Positions 23,231-30,945 of a stretch of 41,528 nt of DNA are shown here, piece by piece. The translations under genes and the position numbers were made by a program. The notes beneath the pieces were generated by a model that was not told where the DNA came from, did not search any database, and saw only the letters and a list, made by a program, of their open reading frames with translations. Source of the stretch: JBGZFC01 sp964631255 (GTDB lineage Bacteria; Bacteroidota; Bacteroidia; Bacteroidales; Dysgonomonadaceae); NCBI GenBank assembly GCA_964631255.1, contig CAZVWS010000012.1, positions 1 through 41,528 on the forward strand. The letters are read 5' to 3'. Numbering within the stretch: the stretch's first letter is position 1; each line of letters begins with the position of its first letter.

Positions 23231-25585
23231 ATGAAATTTTATTTATCCATATTTTTTTGTTTTACTACAATTGCCTTGGCGATGGGTCAAAATGAGGTTT
23301 CTATTGCAGGAACTGTTATAGATTCTCAGGGCGAAGCAATTGCACAAGCTGTTGTAGCACTTGAAAACACCAAACACAACACCTATACCGACAACGATGG
23401 TAAGTATTTTCTCCAAACGAAAAAAGGTAAATATTCACTGGTTATTTCGGCTTTTGGATATAATACCATACGCAAAAACATCGATTTGTCACGGGTTACG
23501 AAAATGGATTTCGTGATGGAAGAAAACTCCATTTCTCTCAACGAAGTAGAGATATTGGGGCAGAGCAATTCAAAAAAAATACAACAAAAAGTTTATACTG
23601 CCACCAATTTAGATATCCGCCCCATAACTACATCGCTCAACAACTTAAATACACTTATCAGCCGTTCAACAGGGATTCGCATTCGCGAAGAAGGTGGTGT
23701 AGGCTCTGATTTCAATCTGTCCATTAACGGTCTTTCGGGCAATGCCGTACGCTATTTTATTGATGGCGTGCCGCTTTCGGCATTGGGCAATAGTGTTTCT
23801 CTGGCAAATTTGCCCGTCAATTTGGTGGAACGAATCGAAATTTTCAAAGGTGTAGTTCCCACCGAGTTAGGCGAAGATGCTCTGGGCGGAGCCATCAATA
23901 TCATAACACGACAAAACCGGAGTAACTATGTAGATGTATCTACCGGCGTAGGCTCGTTTCATACGTATAAAACAGATTTTAATGCGCAATATATCCATAA
24001 AAAAACCGGATTTACCATTCGTCCATCTTTTGGCTTCAATTTATCGAAAAATAATTATATCATGCGCGATGTGGAAATTTGGGACGAATCGGCTTACGAA
24101 TATATAAACGTGGATAAACGCCGATTTCACGACGCATACAAATCGGCTTTTGCCCGTTTGGAAGCCGGATTCACCAACCGAAAATGGGCAGACGAAGCAT
24201 TTATAAGCACCTCATATTCTACAGAGAACAAAGAGATACAAACCGGAAGAAAACAGAGCATCGTTATTGGAGAAGCCACACGTGAAAAAGAATCGCTGAA
24301 TCTTTTGGCTCGCTATGCCAAACGAAATTTTCTGACAAACAATTTGACAGCCAGGTTTCTCTTTTCATATACCCACGACCACACGTTGATAACCGATACA
24401 GCCTTCAAAATTTATGCTTGGGACGGCTCGTGGATGCCAACCCATTTTAGTGAAGTTTCGAGACGAGGCAAATCTATTCGTCACTACGTTCAGCCACAAA
24501 TAATTGGTAGAGCCAATTTCAACTATTTCATAGATGAACTGCGTTCGCTCAATCTCAACTATATGTTGAATATGACGGGCAACAAGCGGTACGACGATTT
24601 CGACTCGGAATTTATTCCTACGAACGACCAATTACACAAACATTTTATCGGACTGACGTATAACAGACTGTTTTGGAACGAACGCATCAATACTTCTGTT
24701 TTTGTAAAGGATTACATCTTTCACGCTTCGCTCAAACAAAACGATTTGTATTGGATAACCGGCATCAACGATATGGCACCGTCCACAACCCGAAACAACA
24801 TCAGCTACGGAGCGGGAGGCAGATTTACCATTGTTCCGGCTCTCACTTGCAAAGCATCGTACGAACGAAGTGTACGATTACCTGTTTCGCGCGAGTTTTT
24901 GGGAAATGGTATCACCGTTTATCCAAATTTCAAGCTAAAACCCGAAATAGCACATAACATCAACTTGGGCTTTTTTGGCGAATGGAATCCGCAAAAAAGA
25001 CATAAAATAAGTTACGAAACCAACTTATTTGTGCGTAAAGTACAAGATTATATTCTCCGCTTGCCGGAGGGAGAAAACCAAAGCCAATACAGAAATGTGG
25101 CTGCAGCAACCGTGAAAGGTATTGAAGGGGAGATAAGTTACGAATATAACAATATTTTTCGTGCAAAAATAAACGCGTCATATCTGGAAGAACGCAATAA
25201 AAACCAAATGACCATTCATAATAAACCCGACCCAACCTACAACAACCGTTTGCCAAACCGTCCTTGGGCGTTTGCCAATGCCGAATTGGGTTGGAACAAA
25301 AATAATCCGTTTGGTGTAAAAAATAGCCGATTGCACGTTGATTACACATGCAGATACATCCAATGGTTTTATCTGACTTGGGAGGCTTTTGGCACACCTA
25401 CAAGTAAAGAAGTAATTCCCACACAATTTGCACACGATGCCGTAGTTTCGTGGTCGTTTGCCCAAGACAAATACTCACTCTCTCTTGAATGTACAAATAT
25501 TTTCGATAATAAACTATACGACAATTATATGTTACAAAAACCCGGAAGGGCATTTTTTGCTAAATTTAGAGTATTCATTAATTAA
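23231..25585 (+). CDS. TonB-dependent outer-membrane receptor (XusA/BtuB-like)
   Basis: The 784-residue protein imports a ligand across the outer membrane with energy from TonB-ExbB-ExbD. It has a signal peptide (MKFYLSIFFCFTTIALAMGQ), a carboxypeptidase-regulatory-like domain (about 23-105), a plug domain (about 120-230; IDGVPLSALGNSVSLANLPV, then VERIEIFKGVVPTELGEDAL and GGAINI) and a beta barrel to the C-terminus. It starts 11 bases after cbiK under the same riboswitch and is followed by a lipoprotein and a PepSY protein, the gene order of the Bacteroides xenosiderophore system XusABC. The ligand cannot be read from sequence; a corrinoid, cobalt chelate, tetrapyrrole or siderophore are candidates. 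Confidence 0.9.
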   Translation: MKFYLSIFFCFTTIALAMGQNEVSIAGTVIDSQGEAIAQAVVALENTKHNTYTDNDGKYFLQTKKGKYSLVISAFGYNTIRKNIDLSRVTKMDFVMEENSISLNEVEILGQSNSKKIQQKVYTATNLDIRPITTSLNNLNTLISRSTGIRIREEGGVGSDFNLSINGLSGNAVRYFIDGVPLSALGNSVSLANLPVNLVERIEIFKGVVPTELGEDALGGAINIITRQNRSNYVDVSTGVGSFHTYKTDFNAQYIHKKTGFTIRPSFGFNLSKNNYIMRDVEIWDESAYEYINVDKRRFHDAYKSAFARLEAGFTNRKWADEAFISTSYSTENKEIQTGRKQSIVIGEATREKESLNLLARYAKRNFLTNNLTARFLFSYTHDHTLITDTAFKIYAWDGSWMPTHFSEVSRRGKSIRHYVQPQIIGRANFNYFIDELRSLNLNYMLNMTGNKRYDDFDSEFIPTNDQLHKHFIGLTYNRLFWNERINTSVFVKDYIFHASLKQNDLYWITGINDMAPSTTRNNISYGAGGRFTIVPALTCKASYERSVRLPVSREFLGNGITVYPNFKLKPEIAHNINLGFFGEWNPQKRHKISYETNLFVRKVQDYILRLPEGENQSQYRNVAAATVKGIEGEISYEYNNIFRAKINASYLEERNKNQMTIHNKPDPTYNNRLPNRPWAFANAELGWNKNNPFGVKNSRLHVDYTCRYIQWFYLTWEAFGTPTSKEVIPTQFAHDAVVSWSFAQDKYSLSLECTNIFDNKLYDNYMLQKPGRAFFAKFRVFIN

Positions 25586-25600
25586 TAAAATTTTTTAAAC

Positions 25601-26512
25601 ATGAGAAAAATCAGCTTTTTTGCGTTATTACTTACGCTATCGTTCATGACATTTATATCATGCGACAAAACCCAACCCAAACCCGAAGATCCTGCTATAA
25701 CAGGCAAACATTTTGATTTATGGTCACAAATAGGTGGAAACGCGGGTATGGGATCCGGCAGTTTCATTGTTAAAAGCACCCCTTCATTAGATACCGGGGA
25801 AATAGATTTTTTGGAAAGTGGAGTTGACGTTTCACAAATAATGAACCCAAATTGTGTCATCAAAGATAAATACTATTATTTTCTTTCAGAAGAAGGGAAA
25901 TTTGGAAAATACCAAATTACAAATAACAATGTTCTTGTTGTAAAAGAAATTCCGTTCCCAATATTGAAAGATCGCCGTCATACACACGCCTGGATCGATG
26001 ACAATACATTATTATTGATGGGTTCAAATGGCGCATCCGACAAAATTTTGTGGGCAAAGGTCGATACCGATAACTTGTCTATTCTATCTCAGGGAGAATT
26101 GGATTTACCTGCCCCGCCTACAGGACAATCTTTTAATACTTCGGGAATACTTGCTTATAGAAAATCTGACAATAAAGCACTTTACTTTTATAAGTACAAC
26201 AAAAAAAGTGGTCCGACCGGAACAGAACCAACACCTGAATTTTATGCAGCATTTATCAACCAATCAAACATGACTATTGAGAAAATAGTTACAGAAACTC
26301 GTGCCGAACAAATGGCGGGAACAGCCTATGGCGAATTAAGACAAAGTAAGTCTTTTTTCGATGAAAAAGGCGATTATTATTTAGCTTGCAATAGCGTGTT
26401 GCCCGGCGAAGGTACTACAACAGCCCAACATGGCGCACTGCTCAGAATAAAAAACAACGAACAAGATTTCGACAAGTCATACAACGGCTATACGCTACCG
26501 CGTGGCAAAATA
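25601..26512 (+). CDS. DUF4374/XusB-like lipoprotein, 3' part lost in the assembly gap
   Basis: The 304 visible residues start with a lipoprotein signal (MRKISFFALLLTLSFMTFIS, then Cys21), so it is anchored to a membrane, most likely the outer membrane facing out. The remainder (KHFDLWSQIGGNAGMGSGSF, YYYFLSEEGKFGKYQI, HTHAWIDDNTLLLMGSNGA) matches my recollection of the DUF4374 beta-propeller family, which includes the siderophore-binding XusB. The family is about 400 residues or more, so roughly 100 residues or more are missing in the N-run. The stop may be the TAA right after the gap (26614-26616), but the frame across the gap cannot be known. Confidence 0.75.
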
Positions 26513-26612
26513 NNNNNNNNNNNNNNNNNNNNNNNNNNNNNNNNNNNNNNNNNNNNNNNNNNNNNNNNNNNNNNNNNNNNNNNNNNNNNNNNNNNNNNNN
26601 NNNNNNNNNNNN
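26513..26612. other. assembly gap of 100 N
   Basis: Exactly 100 undetermined bases, the conventional placeholder for a scaffold gap of unknown length. It interrupts the DUF4374-like lipoprotein gene. Confidence 0.98.
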
Positions 26613-26642
26613 AATTAAACTCTATTTATTTTTTTGATTTGA

Positions 26643-26676
26643 GTTGCGGCGGTGAAATCTGTTTCATCGCTGCAAC
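26643..26676 (+). promoter_or_regulatory. strong intercistronic hairpin between lipoprotein and PepSY genes
   Basis: A 15-bp stem (gttgcggcggtgaaa at 26643-26657, tttcatcgctgcaac at 26662-26676) has a four-base loop tctg; 13 pairs are Watson-Crick and two are G-U. No real T-run follows (tttataaaattg), so it looks more like an RNA-processing or attenuation element than a full terminator. Confidence 0.55.
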
Positions 26677-26696
26677 TTTATAAAATTGAGCACGCA

Positions 26697-28154
26697 ATGA
26701 AAAAATTTCTGATAATTTCCCATCGAATTTTAGGAACCCTCTTATCGTTTTTGTTACTGATGTGGTTTCTGTCGGGATTTGTTATGATGTACAAAAGTTT
26801 TCCCAATGTGGGAACAAAAGAGTATCGTCATCTCACTGCCCTACCCGATAGTTTGCCTTCTATAGAAAGCATAAAAACAGTCGTGCCACAATCCGAACAA
26901 ATTCGCACTCTGACGGTGGAGATGTTTCGCGAAAAACCCGTTTTTCTTATCGAAACCGATAAAAACAACTATACTTTATCTGCCGACACAACCCTAAAAC
27001 AGATAACCAACCGTGTGCCTTTTGCCGAAATTAAAAAGTACGCCCAACGCTGGAACAATGCTGTTATTTACAAAACAGACACGCTCCATAGACTCGACCA
27101 ATGGATACCGTACAGCAGCTACAAAACAGAGTTCCCCATATATAAATTTTATTTTAACGACAACGAAAAATCGCAACTTTACATATCCTCCGTAACCGGA
27201 AAAGCATTGCAATATGTGAACAAAGAGCAGCGTTTTTGGTCGTGGCTGGGTCCTATTCCGCACATGCTCTATTTTTGGCAGTGGCGACAAAACCGAGCCG
27301 AGTGGACAACTATTATCACTATACTTGCCGGCGCGGGAGCCATCATGTGCCTAACCGGCATTATATTAGGTATTTGGAGCTATATCTTTGCCTATAAAAA
27401 ACGGAAGAAATTTCGCACTCCCTATCGTAAATTCTATTTCAAATGGCACCACATTTTTGGCTTTATTTTCGGTTTTTTCGTCTTTATGTTCGTTTTGAGT
27501 GGCATGATGGCATTCAACGATTTACCCCAATGGACGGTAAAAACCCGCAACCACTCTTTCGAAAAACAGATAAAAGCATCTTCTCCTATCCATTTAGATG
27601 CTTTTGAAACAGATTATCGTCTTTTGATAAAAAATATCCCGGGAAGAGTAAAATTAATTTCGTTTGAACAATTTGGCGACAAAGCATATTTTGCAACCAT
27701 TATCGACAACAAGAAACAAAATATCGATGCACAAACCAATTTGCTACAAACACTTTATCTCTCCGAAAAAGATGTTTTGAGCAAGGTACGACAATTTACC
27801 AACGCTCCTGGCAAAGTGGAACTAATGAAAGAGTTCGATAATTACTACGTTGGTTTTACCAAACGCATGCAACTACCTGTTTACAAGGTGGATTTGGAAG
27901 ATACCGACAAAAGCACGCTCTATATCAATCCCAAAACCGGACAAACCCGGTATTTCAATAAAAACTTGCGTACAAAAAAATGGATATACCCGGCGTTTCA
28001 CTCGCTGCGTTTCAAGTTTTTTGCCGAGAACAAGTTGCTGCGCGACATTGTACTTTGGACGCTACTTGTTGGAGGAACCATTGTATCGTTTACCGGATTT
28101 ATCTTGGGCATAAAATACATTGGCAGATTATTTCATCGCCGACGCAAGCGATAA
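26697..28154 (+). CDS. PepSY-domain inner-membrane protein (XusC-like, possible metal/ligand reductase)
   Basis: The 485-residue protein has four predicted transmembrane segments (about 8-32, 203-232, 252-273, 450-475) with two large periplasmic PepSY-type regions between them, the architecture of PepSY-associated TM proteins. Histidines near or in the membrane segments (His9, His189, His251-His252, His435) could ligate heme, as in membrane reductases of this group. The ATG at 26697 (MKKFLIISHRILGTLLSFLL) is preferred to the frame start at 26652, which lies in the upstream hairpin. It is the last gene before a terminator, and in Xus-like loci this component acts at the inner membrane after TonB-dependent uptake. 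Confidence 0.85.
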   Translation: MKKFLIISHRILGTLLSFLLLMWFLSGFVMMYKSFPNVGTKEYRHLTALPDSLPSIESIKTVVPQSEQIRTLTVEMFREKPVFLIETDKNNYTLSADTTLKQITNRVPFAEIKKYAQRWNNAVIYKTDTLHRLDQWIPYSSYKTEFPIYKFYFNDNEKSQLYISSVTGKALQYVNKEQRFWSWLGPIPHMLYFWQWRQNRAEWTTIITILAGAGAIMCLTGIILGIWSYIFAYKKRKKFRTPYRKFYFKWHHIFGFIFGFFVFMFVLSGMMAFNDLPQWTVKTRNHSFEKQIKASSPIHLDAFETDYRLLIKNIPGRVKLISFEQFGDKAYFATIIDNKKQNIDAQTNLLQTLYLSEKDVLSKVRQFTNAPGKVELMKEFDNYYVGFTKRMQLPVYKVDLEDTDKSTLYINPKTGQTRYFNKNLRTKKWIYPAFHSLRFKFFAENKLLRDIVLWTLLVGGTIVSFTGFILGIKYIGRLFHRRRKR

Positions 28155-28158
28155 TAAC

Positions 28159-28195
28159 GGTTTGCTGCTAAATACAAGCAAACCTCATTTTTTAT
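28159..28195 (+). terminator. rho-independent terminator of the riboswitch operon
   Basis: The stem ggtttgc (28159-28165) / gcaaacc (28178-28184) is followed by tcatttttta, four bases after the PepSY gene stop. It directly precedes the next promoter, separating the riboswitch operon from the biosynthetic operon. Confidence 0.75.
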
Positions 28196-28202
28196 ATCTT
28201 TG
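28195..28202 (+). promoter_or_regulatory. -7 element of the cbiHC-cbiJD operon
   Basis: TATCTTTG is a full TAnnTTTG match 28 bases before the cbiHC ATG. The leader is too short for a riboswitch, so this nine-gene operon is not under direct cobalamin-riboswitch control. Confidence 0.6.
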
Positions 28203-28230
28203 TAAAACAATAAAAAGAAAATCAAACAGA

Positions 28231-29637
28231 ATGTCAACACCAAAAATCATAGTTGCCGGCATTGGTTCCGGAGACAAAGTAGATATCACACCGGCAGTGC
28301 TTCATGCCATATCGCGAAGCGACGTCATTGTTGGATATAAATATTATTTTCAGTTCGTTGCAGATATTATTTCACCCGATACGCTCTGCATCGATACCGG
28401 AATGAAAAAAGAACGCGAGCGCGCCGAAGAGGCATTTTTGCATGCCGAAGAAGGGAAAACCGTTTGTGTAATCAGTTCGGGCGACGCGGGCATTTACGGC
28501 ATGGCGCCACTTGTGTATGAAATGAAAAAAGAGCGAAAAAGCAACGTCGCTATAGAAGTGTTGCCCGGAATAAGTGCATTCCAAAAAGCGGCGGCGCTAT
28601 TGGGTGCACCCGTAGGACACGATTTTTGTGTTATCTCCCTCTCGGACTTAATGACTCCTTGGGAAAAAATAGAACGCCGCATTATCGCCGCCGCGCAAGC
28701 CGATTTTATTACCGCCATTTACAATCCGCGTAGCAACGGCCGCTATTGGCAACTGCATCGGCTGAAAGAACTTTTCTTGAAAGATCGATCGCCCGAAACA
28801 CCCGTTGGTATTGTACGCCAAGCCGGTCGGGAAGAACAAACTATTACGCTCACAACGCTCCTTGATTTCAATCCCGACGATGCCGACATGTTTACCGTAG
28901 TTATTATCGGAAACTCGCAAAGTTATGTTTCGGATAACCGTTTTGTTACGCCACGCGGTTATTTTGCCGATGCGGAGCCAAAATCCGAAAAAATTGGGCA
29001 AGATATCATGATTCGCAGTTTTCAGACTATTGAGAGCGAGTTGAAAAATAAAAATATCCCACTCGGAAAAAAATGGGCATTGCTGCATGCCATCCACACC
29101 ACTGCCGACTTTGATATGGAAAACATTCTCTATACCGATGAAAAGGCGGTGGAAACACTTCACGAAACCTTAGCCGCAGGACGTGTGCGCACCATTATCA
29201 GCGATGTCACCATGGTTATTTCGGGTATTCGCAAAGGTGCGTTGGAACGAATGGGTATCGAAGCCAAATGCTATCTGCACGACCCGCGCGTGACAGCATT
29301 GGCAGCCGATAAAAACATCACACACTCGCAAGCCGGCATCCGCTTGGCTGTACAGGAGCACCCCGATGCTTTATTTGTTTTCGGCAATGCGCCCACCGCG
29401 CTCATCGAGTTGTGCGAACTGATACGTAAAGACAAAGCCCATCCCGCCGGCATCATTGCCGCGCCCGTAGGATTTGTTAATGTGCGCGAATCCAAGCATA
29501 TGACCAAACCGTTCACGCATATTCCCAAGCTAATTGTTGAAGGCAGAAAGGGCGGAAGCAATCTTGCCGCTACGCTTGTTAATTCTATCCTTACGTTTGA
29601 CGATGCGGAGCAGTTGCGCCCGGGAAGAGATATGTAA
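28231..29637 (+). CDS. CbiH-CbiC fusion: cobalt-precorrin-3B C17-methyltransferase / cobalt-precorrin-8 methylmutase
   Basis: The 468-residue protein fuses two corrin-ring enzymes. Residues 1 to about 245 are a tetrapyrrole methylase (CbiH/CobJ): IVAGIGSGDKVDITPAVLHA, DVIVGYKYYF, VISSGDAGIYGMA and EVLPGISAFQKAAALLGAP; this part methylates C17 with ring contraction. Residues about 258-468 are CbiC/CobH: IRSFQTIESEL, the catalytic-type His289 in HAIHTTADFDM, ISDVTMVISGI and PVGFVNVRESK; this part moves a methyl from C11 to C12. The ATG at 28231 is chosen because the methylase strand 1 begins there; the frame upstream overlaps the PepSY gene and terminator. It is the first gene of the large plus-strand B12 operon. 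Confidence 0.93.
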   Translation: MSTPKIIVAGIGSGDKVDITPAVLHAISRSDVIVGYKYYFQFVADIISPDTLCIDTGMKKERERAEEAFLHAEEGKTVCVISSGDAGIYGMAPLVYEMKKERKSNVAIEVLPGISAFQKAAALLGAPVGHDFCVISLSDLMTPWEKIERRIIAAAQADFITAIYNPRSNGRYWQLHRLKELFLKDRSPETPVGIVRQAGREEQTITLTTLLDFNPDDADMFTVVIIGNSQSYVSDNRFVTPRGYFADAEPKSEKIGQDIMIRSFQTIESELKNKNIPLGKKWALLHAIHTTADFDMENILYTDEKAVETLHETLAAGRVRTIISDVTMVISGIRKGALERMGIEAKCYLHDPRVTALAADKNITHSQAGIRLAVQEHPDALFVFGNAPTALIELCELIRKDKAHPAGIIAAPVGFVNVRESKHMTKPFTHIPKLIVEGRKGGSNLAATLVNSILTFDDAEQLRPGRDM

Positions 29638-29668
29638 GTGAATAATCAACCGCTTAGTTACATAAGAA

Positions 29669-30862
29669 GTGAAACTATTTATCATCGGCATCGACGACAA
29701 CCGCAACCAATATTTTTTGCCCGAAATTTTGGCAATGATTGCCTCGCACACCGTTTTTTCGGGTGGAGCACGGCACTATGAAATTGTGAAACCATATCTG
29801 CCCACGGCACACACGTGGGTTCCCATTACCGTGCCGCTTTCGGATGTATTTACGCAATACCGGGCGCATAACCAAATTGTGGCTTTCGCATCGGGCGATC
29901 CGCTTTTCTTTGGCTTTGCCAACACCGTGTTGCGCGAAATGCCCGATGCCGAGGTGCAGGTTTTCCCGTTTTTCAACTCGTTGCAGCTGCTGGCACATCG
30001 GTTGCTCATGCCGTATCACGATATGCATGTAGTGTCGCTCACGGGGCGGCCGTGGCATAAGTTTGACGAGGCACTCGTTCTCGGTTACGAAAAAATCGGC
30101 ATTCTTACCGATAATCGGGAACACACGCCCGCCGCCATTGCCGCCCGGATGTTGCAATATGGCTACGACAACTACACCATGTTTGTAGGCGAACTGTTGG
30201 GTAACGGCAACGAAGAAAACGTATCCGAATGGCGCTTGGAAGATGTGGCAGACAAAACGTTTGCCTATCCCAACAATATAATACTGTGTCGCACCTCGGC
30301 GCGATTGCGCCCGTTTGGCATCCCCGAAACCGATTTCCATTTGTTAGACGGACGTGCGCGGATGATAACCAAAATGCCCATTCGCCTGCTTTCGCTCAGT
30401 TTGTTGGATTTGCGGCAGCGAAACGTTTTTTGGGATGTGGGTTTTTGTACCGGTTCGGTCTCGGTGGAAGCAAAGCTGCAATTTCCACATTTGCGCATCG
30501 TTGCTTTTGAGCAACGCGCCGAAGGCTTGGAATTGATGCGGAAAAATGCACAAAAATTTGGCACACCCGGCATCGAAACAGTTATGGGAGATTTCACACA
30601 AGCCCATATTGCTAACCTAACTGCTCCCGATGCCGTTTTCATAGGCGGACACGGAGGAAAAATGCACGCTATTGTGGCAAAAATAGCCACTGTTTTATCG
30701 CCCGGCGGCATCCTCGTTTTCAACTCTGTTTCGGAAGAAAGTCGCTTATTGTTTCAGGATGCATTAACGGCAAACAACTTTCAATTGACCGATAGCATCC
30801 GTATGAAAGTAGTTGATTTCAATGAAATTGACGTGATGAAAGCAGTAAAAAGAGACTATTAG
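29669..30862 (+). CDS. cbiET: CbiE-CbiT fusion: cobalt-precorrin-7 C5- / cobalt-precorrin-6B C15-methyltransferase (decarboxylating)
   Basis: The 397-residue protein starts at a GTG and carries a tetrapyrrole methylase domain (CbiE, about 1-215; MKLFIIGIDD, FASGDPLFFG at 73-82). This is followed by a Rossmann-type SAM methyltransferase (CbiT, about 225-397; MITKMPIRLLSLSLLDLR, WDVGFCTGSVSVEAK, IGGHGG). Together they methylate C5 and C15 and decarboxylate the ring-C acetate, like CobL. The SAM loop reads DVGFCTGS instead of the more common DVGAGTGS-like form. It lies 31 bases after cbiHC. Confidence 0.93.
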   Translation: MKLFIIGIDDNRNQYFLPEILAMIASHTVFSGGARHYEIVKPYLPTAHTWVPITVPLSDVFTQYRAHNQIVAFASGDPLFFGFANTVLREMPDAEVQVFPFFNSLQLLAHRLLMPYHDMHVVSLTGRPWHKFDEALVLGYEKIGILTDNREHTPAAIAARMLQYGYDNYTMFVGELLGNGNEENVSEWRLEDVADKTFAYPNNIILCRTSARLRPFGIPETDFHLLDGRARMITKMPIRLLSLSLLDLRQRNVFWDVGFCTGSVSVEAKLQFPHLRIVAFEQRAEGLELMRKNAQKFGTPGIETVMGDFTQAHIANLTAPDAVFIGGHGGKMHAIVAKIATVLSPGGILVFNSVSEESRLLFQDALTANNFQLTDSIRMKVVDFNEIDVMKAVKRDY

Positions 30863-30945
30863 ATTTTTAGACAAATAGATTTTAGACTTTTTCGTTGAAT
30901 TGTTAAACAGCAAGCCCAAAGTCAACTAAATAAAAAGAGAAAAAG
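30863..30945 (+). other. spacer between cbiET and cbiGF
   Basis: This 83-base AT-rich spacer contains a short imperfect direct repeat (atttttagac and attttagac). I see no clear promoter or terminator. Confidence 0.3.

Noticed and set aside
28155..28230. Possible riboswitch ahead of cbiHC
   Set aside because: Only 76 bases separate the genes and they hold a terminator and a promoter. No aptamer core or B12 box is present.
29675..30340. Minus-strand open frame of 221 codons antisense to cbiET
   Set aside because: It is fully covered by the CbiE domain and has no family resemblance or promoter.
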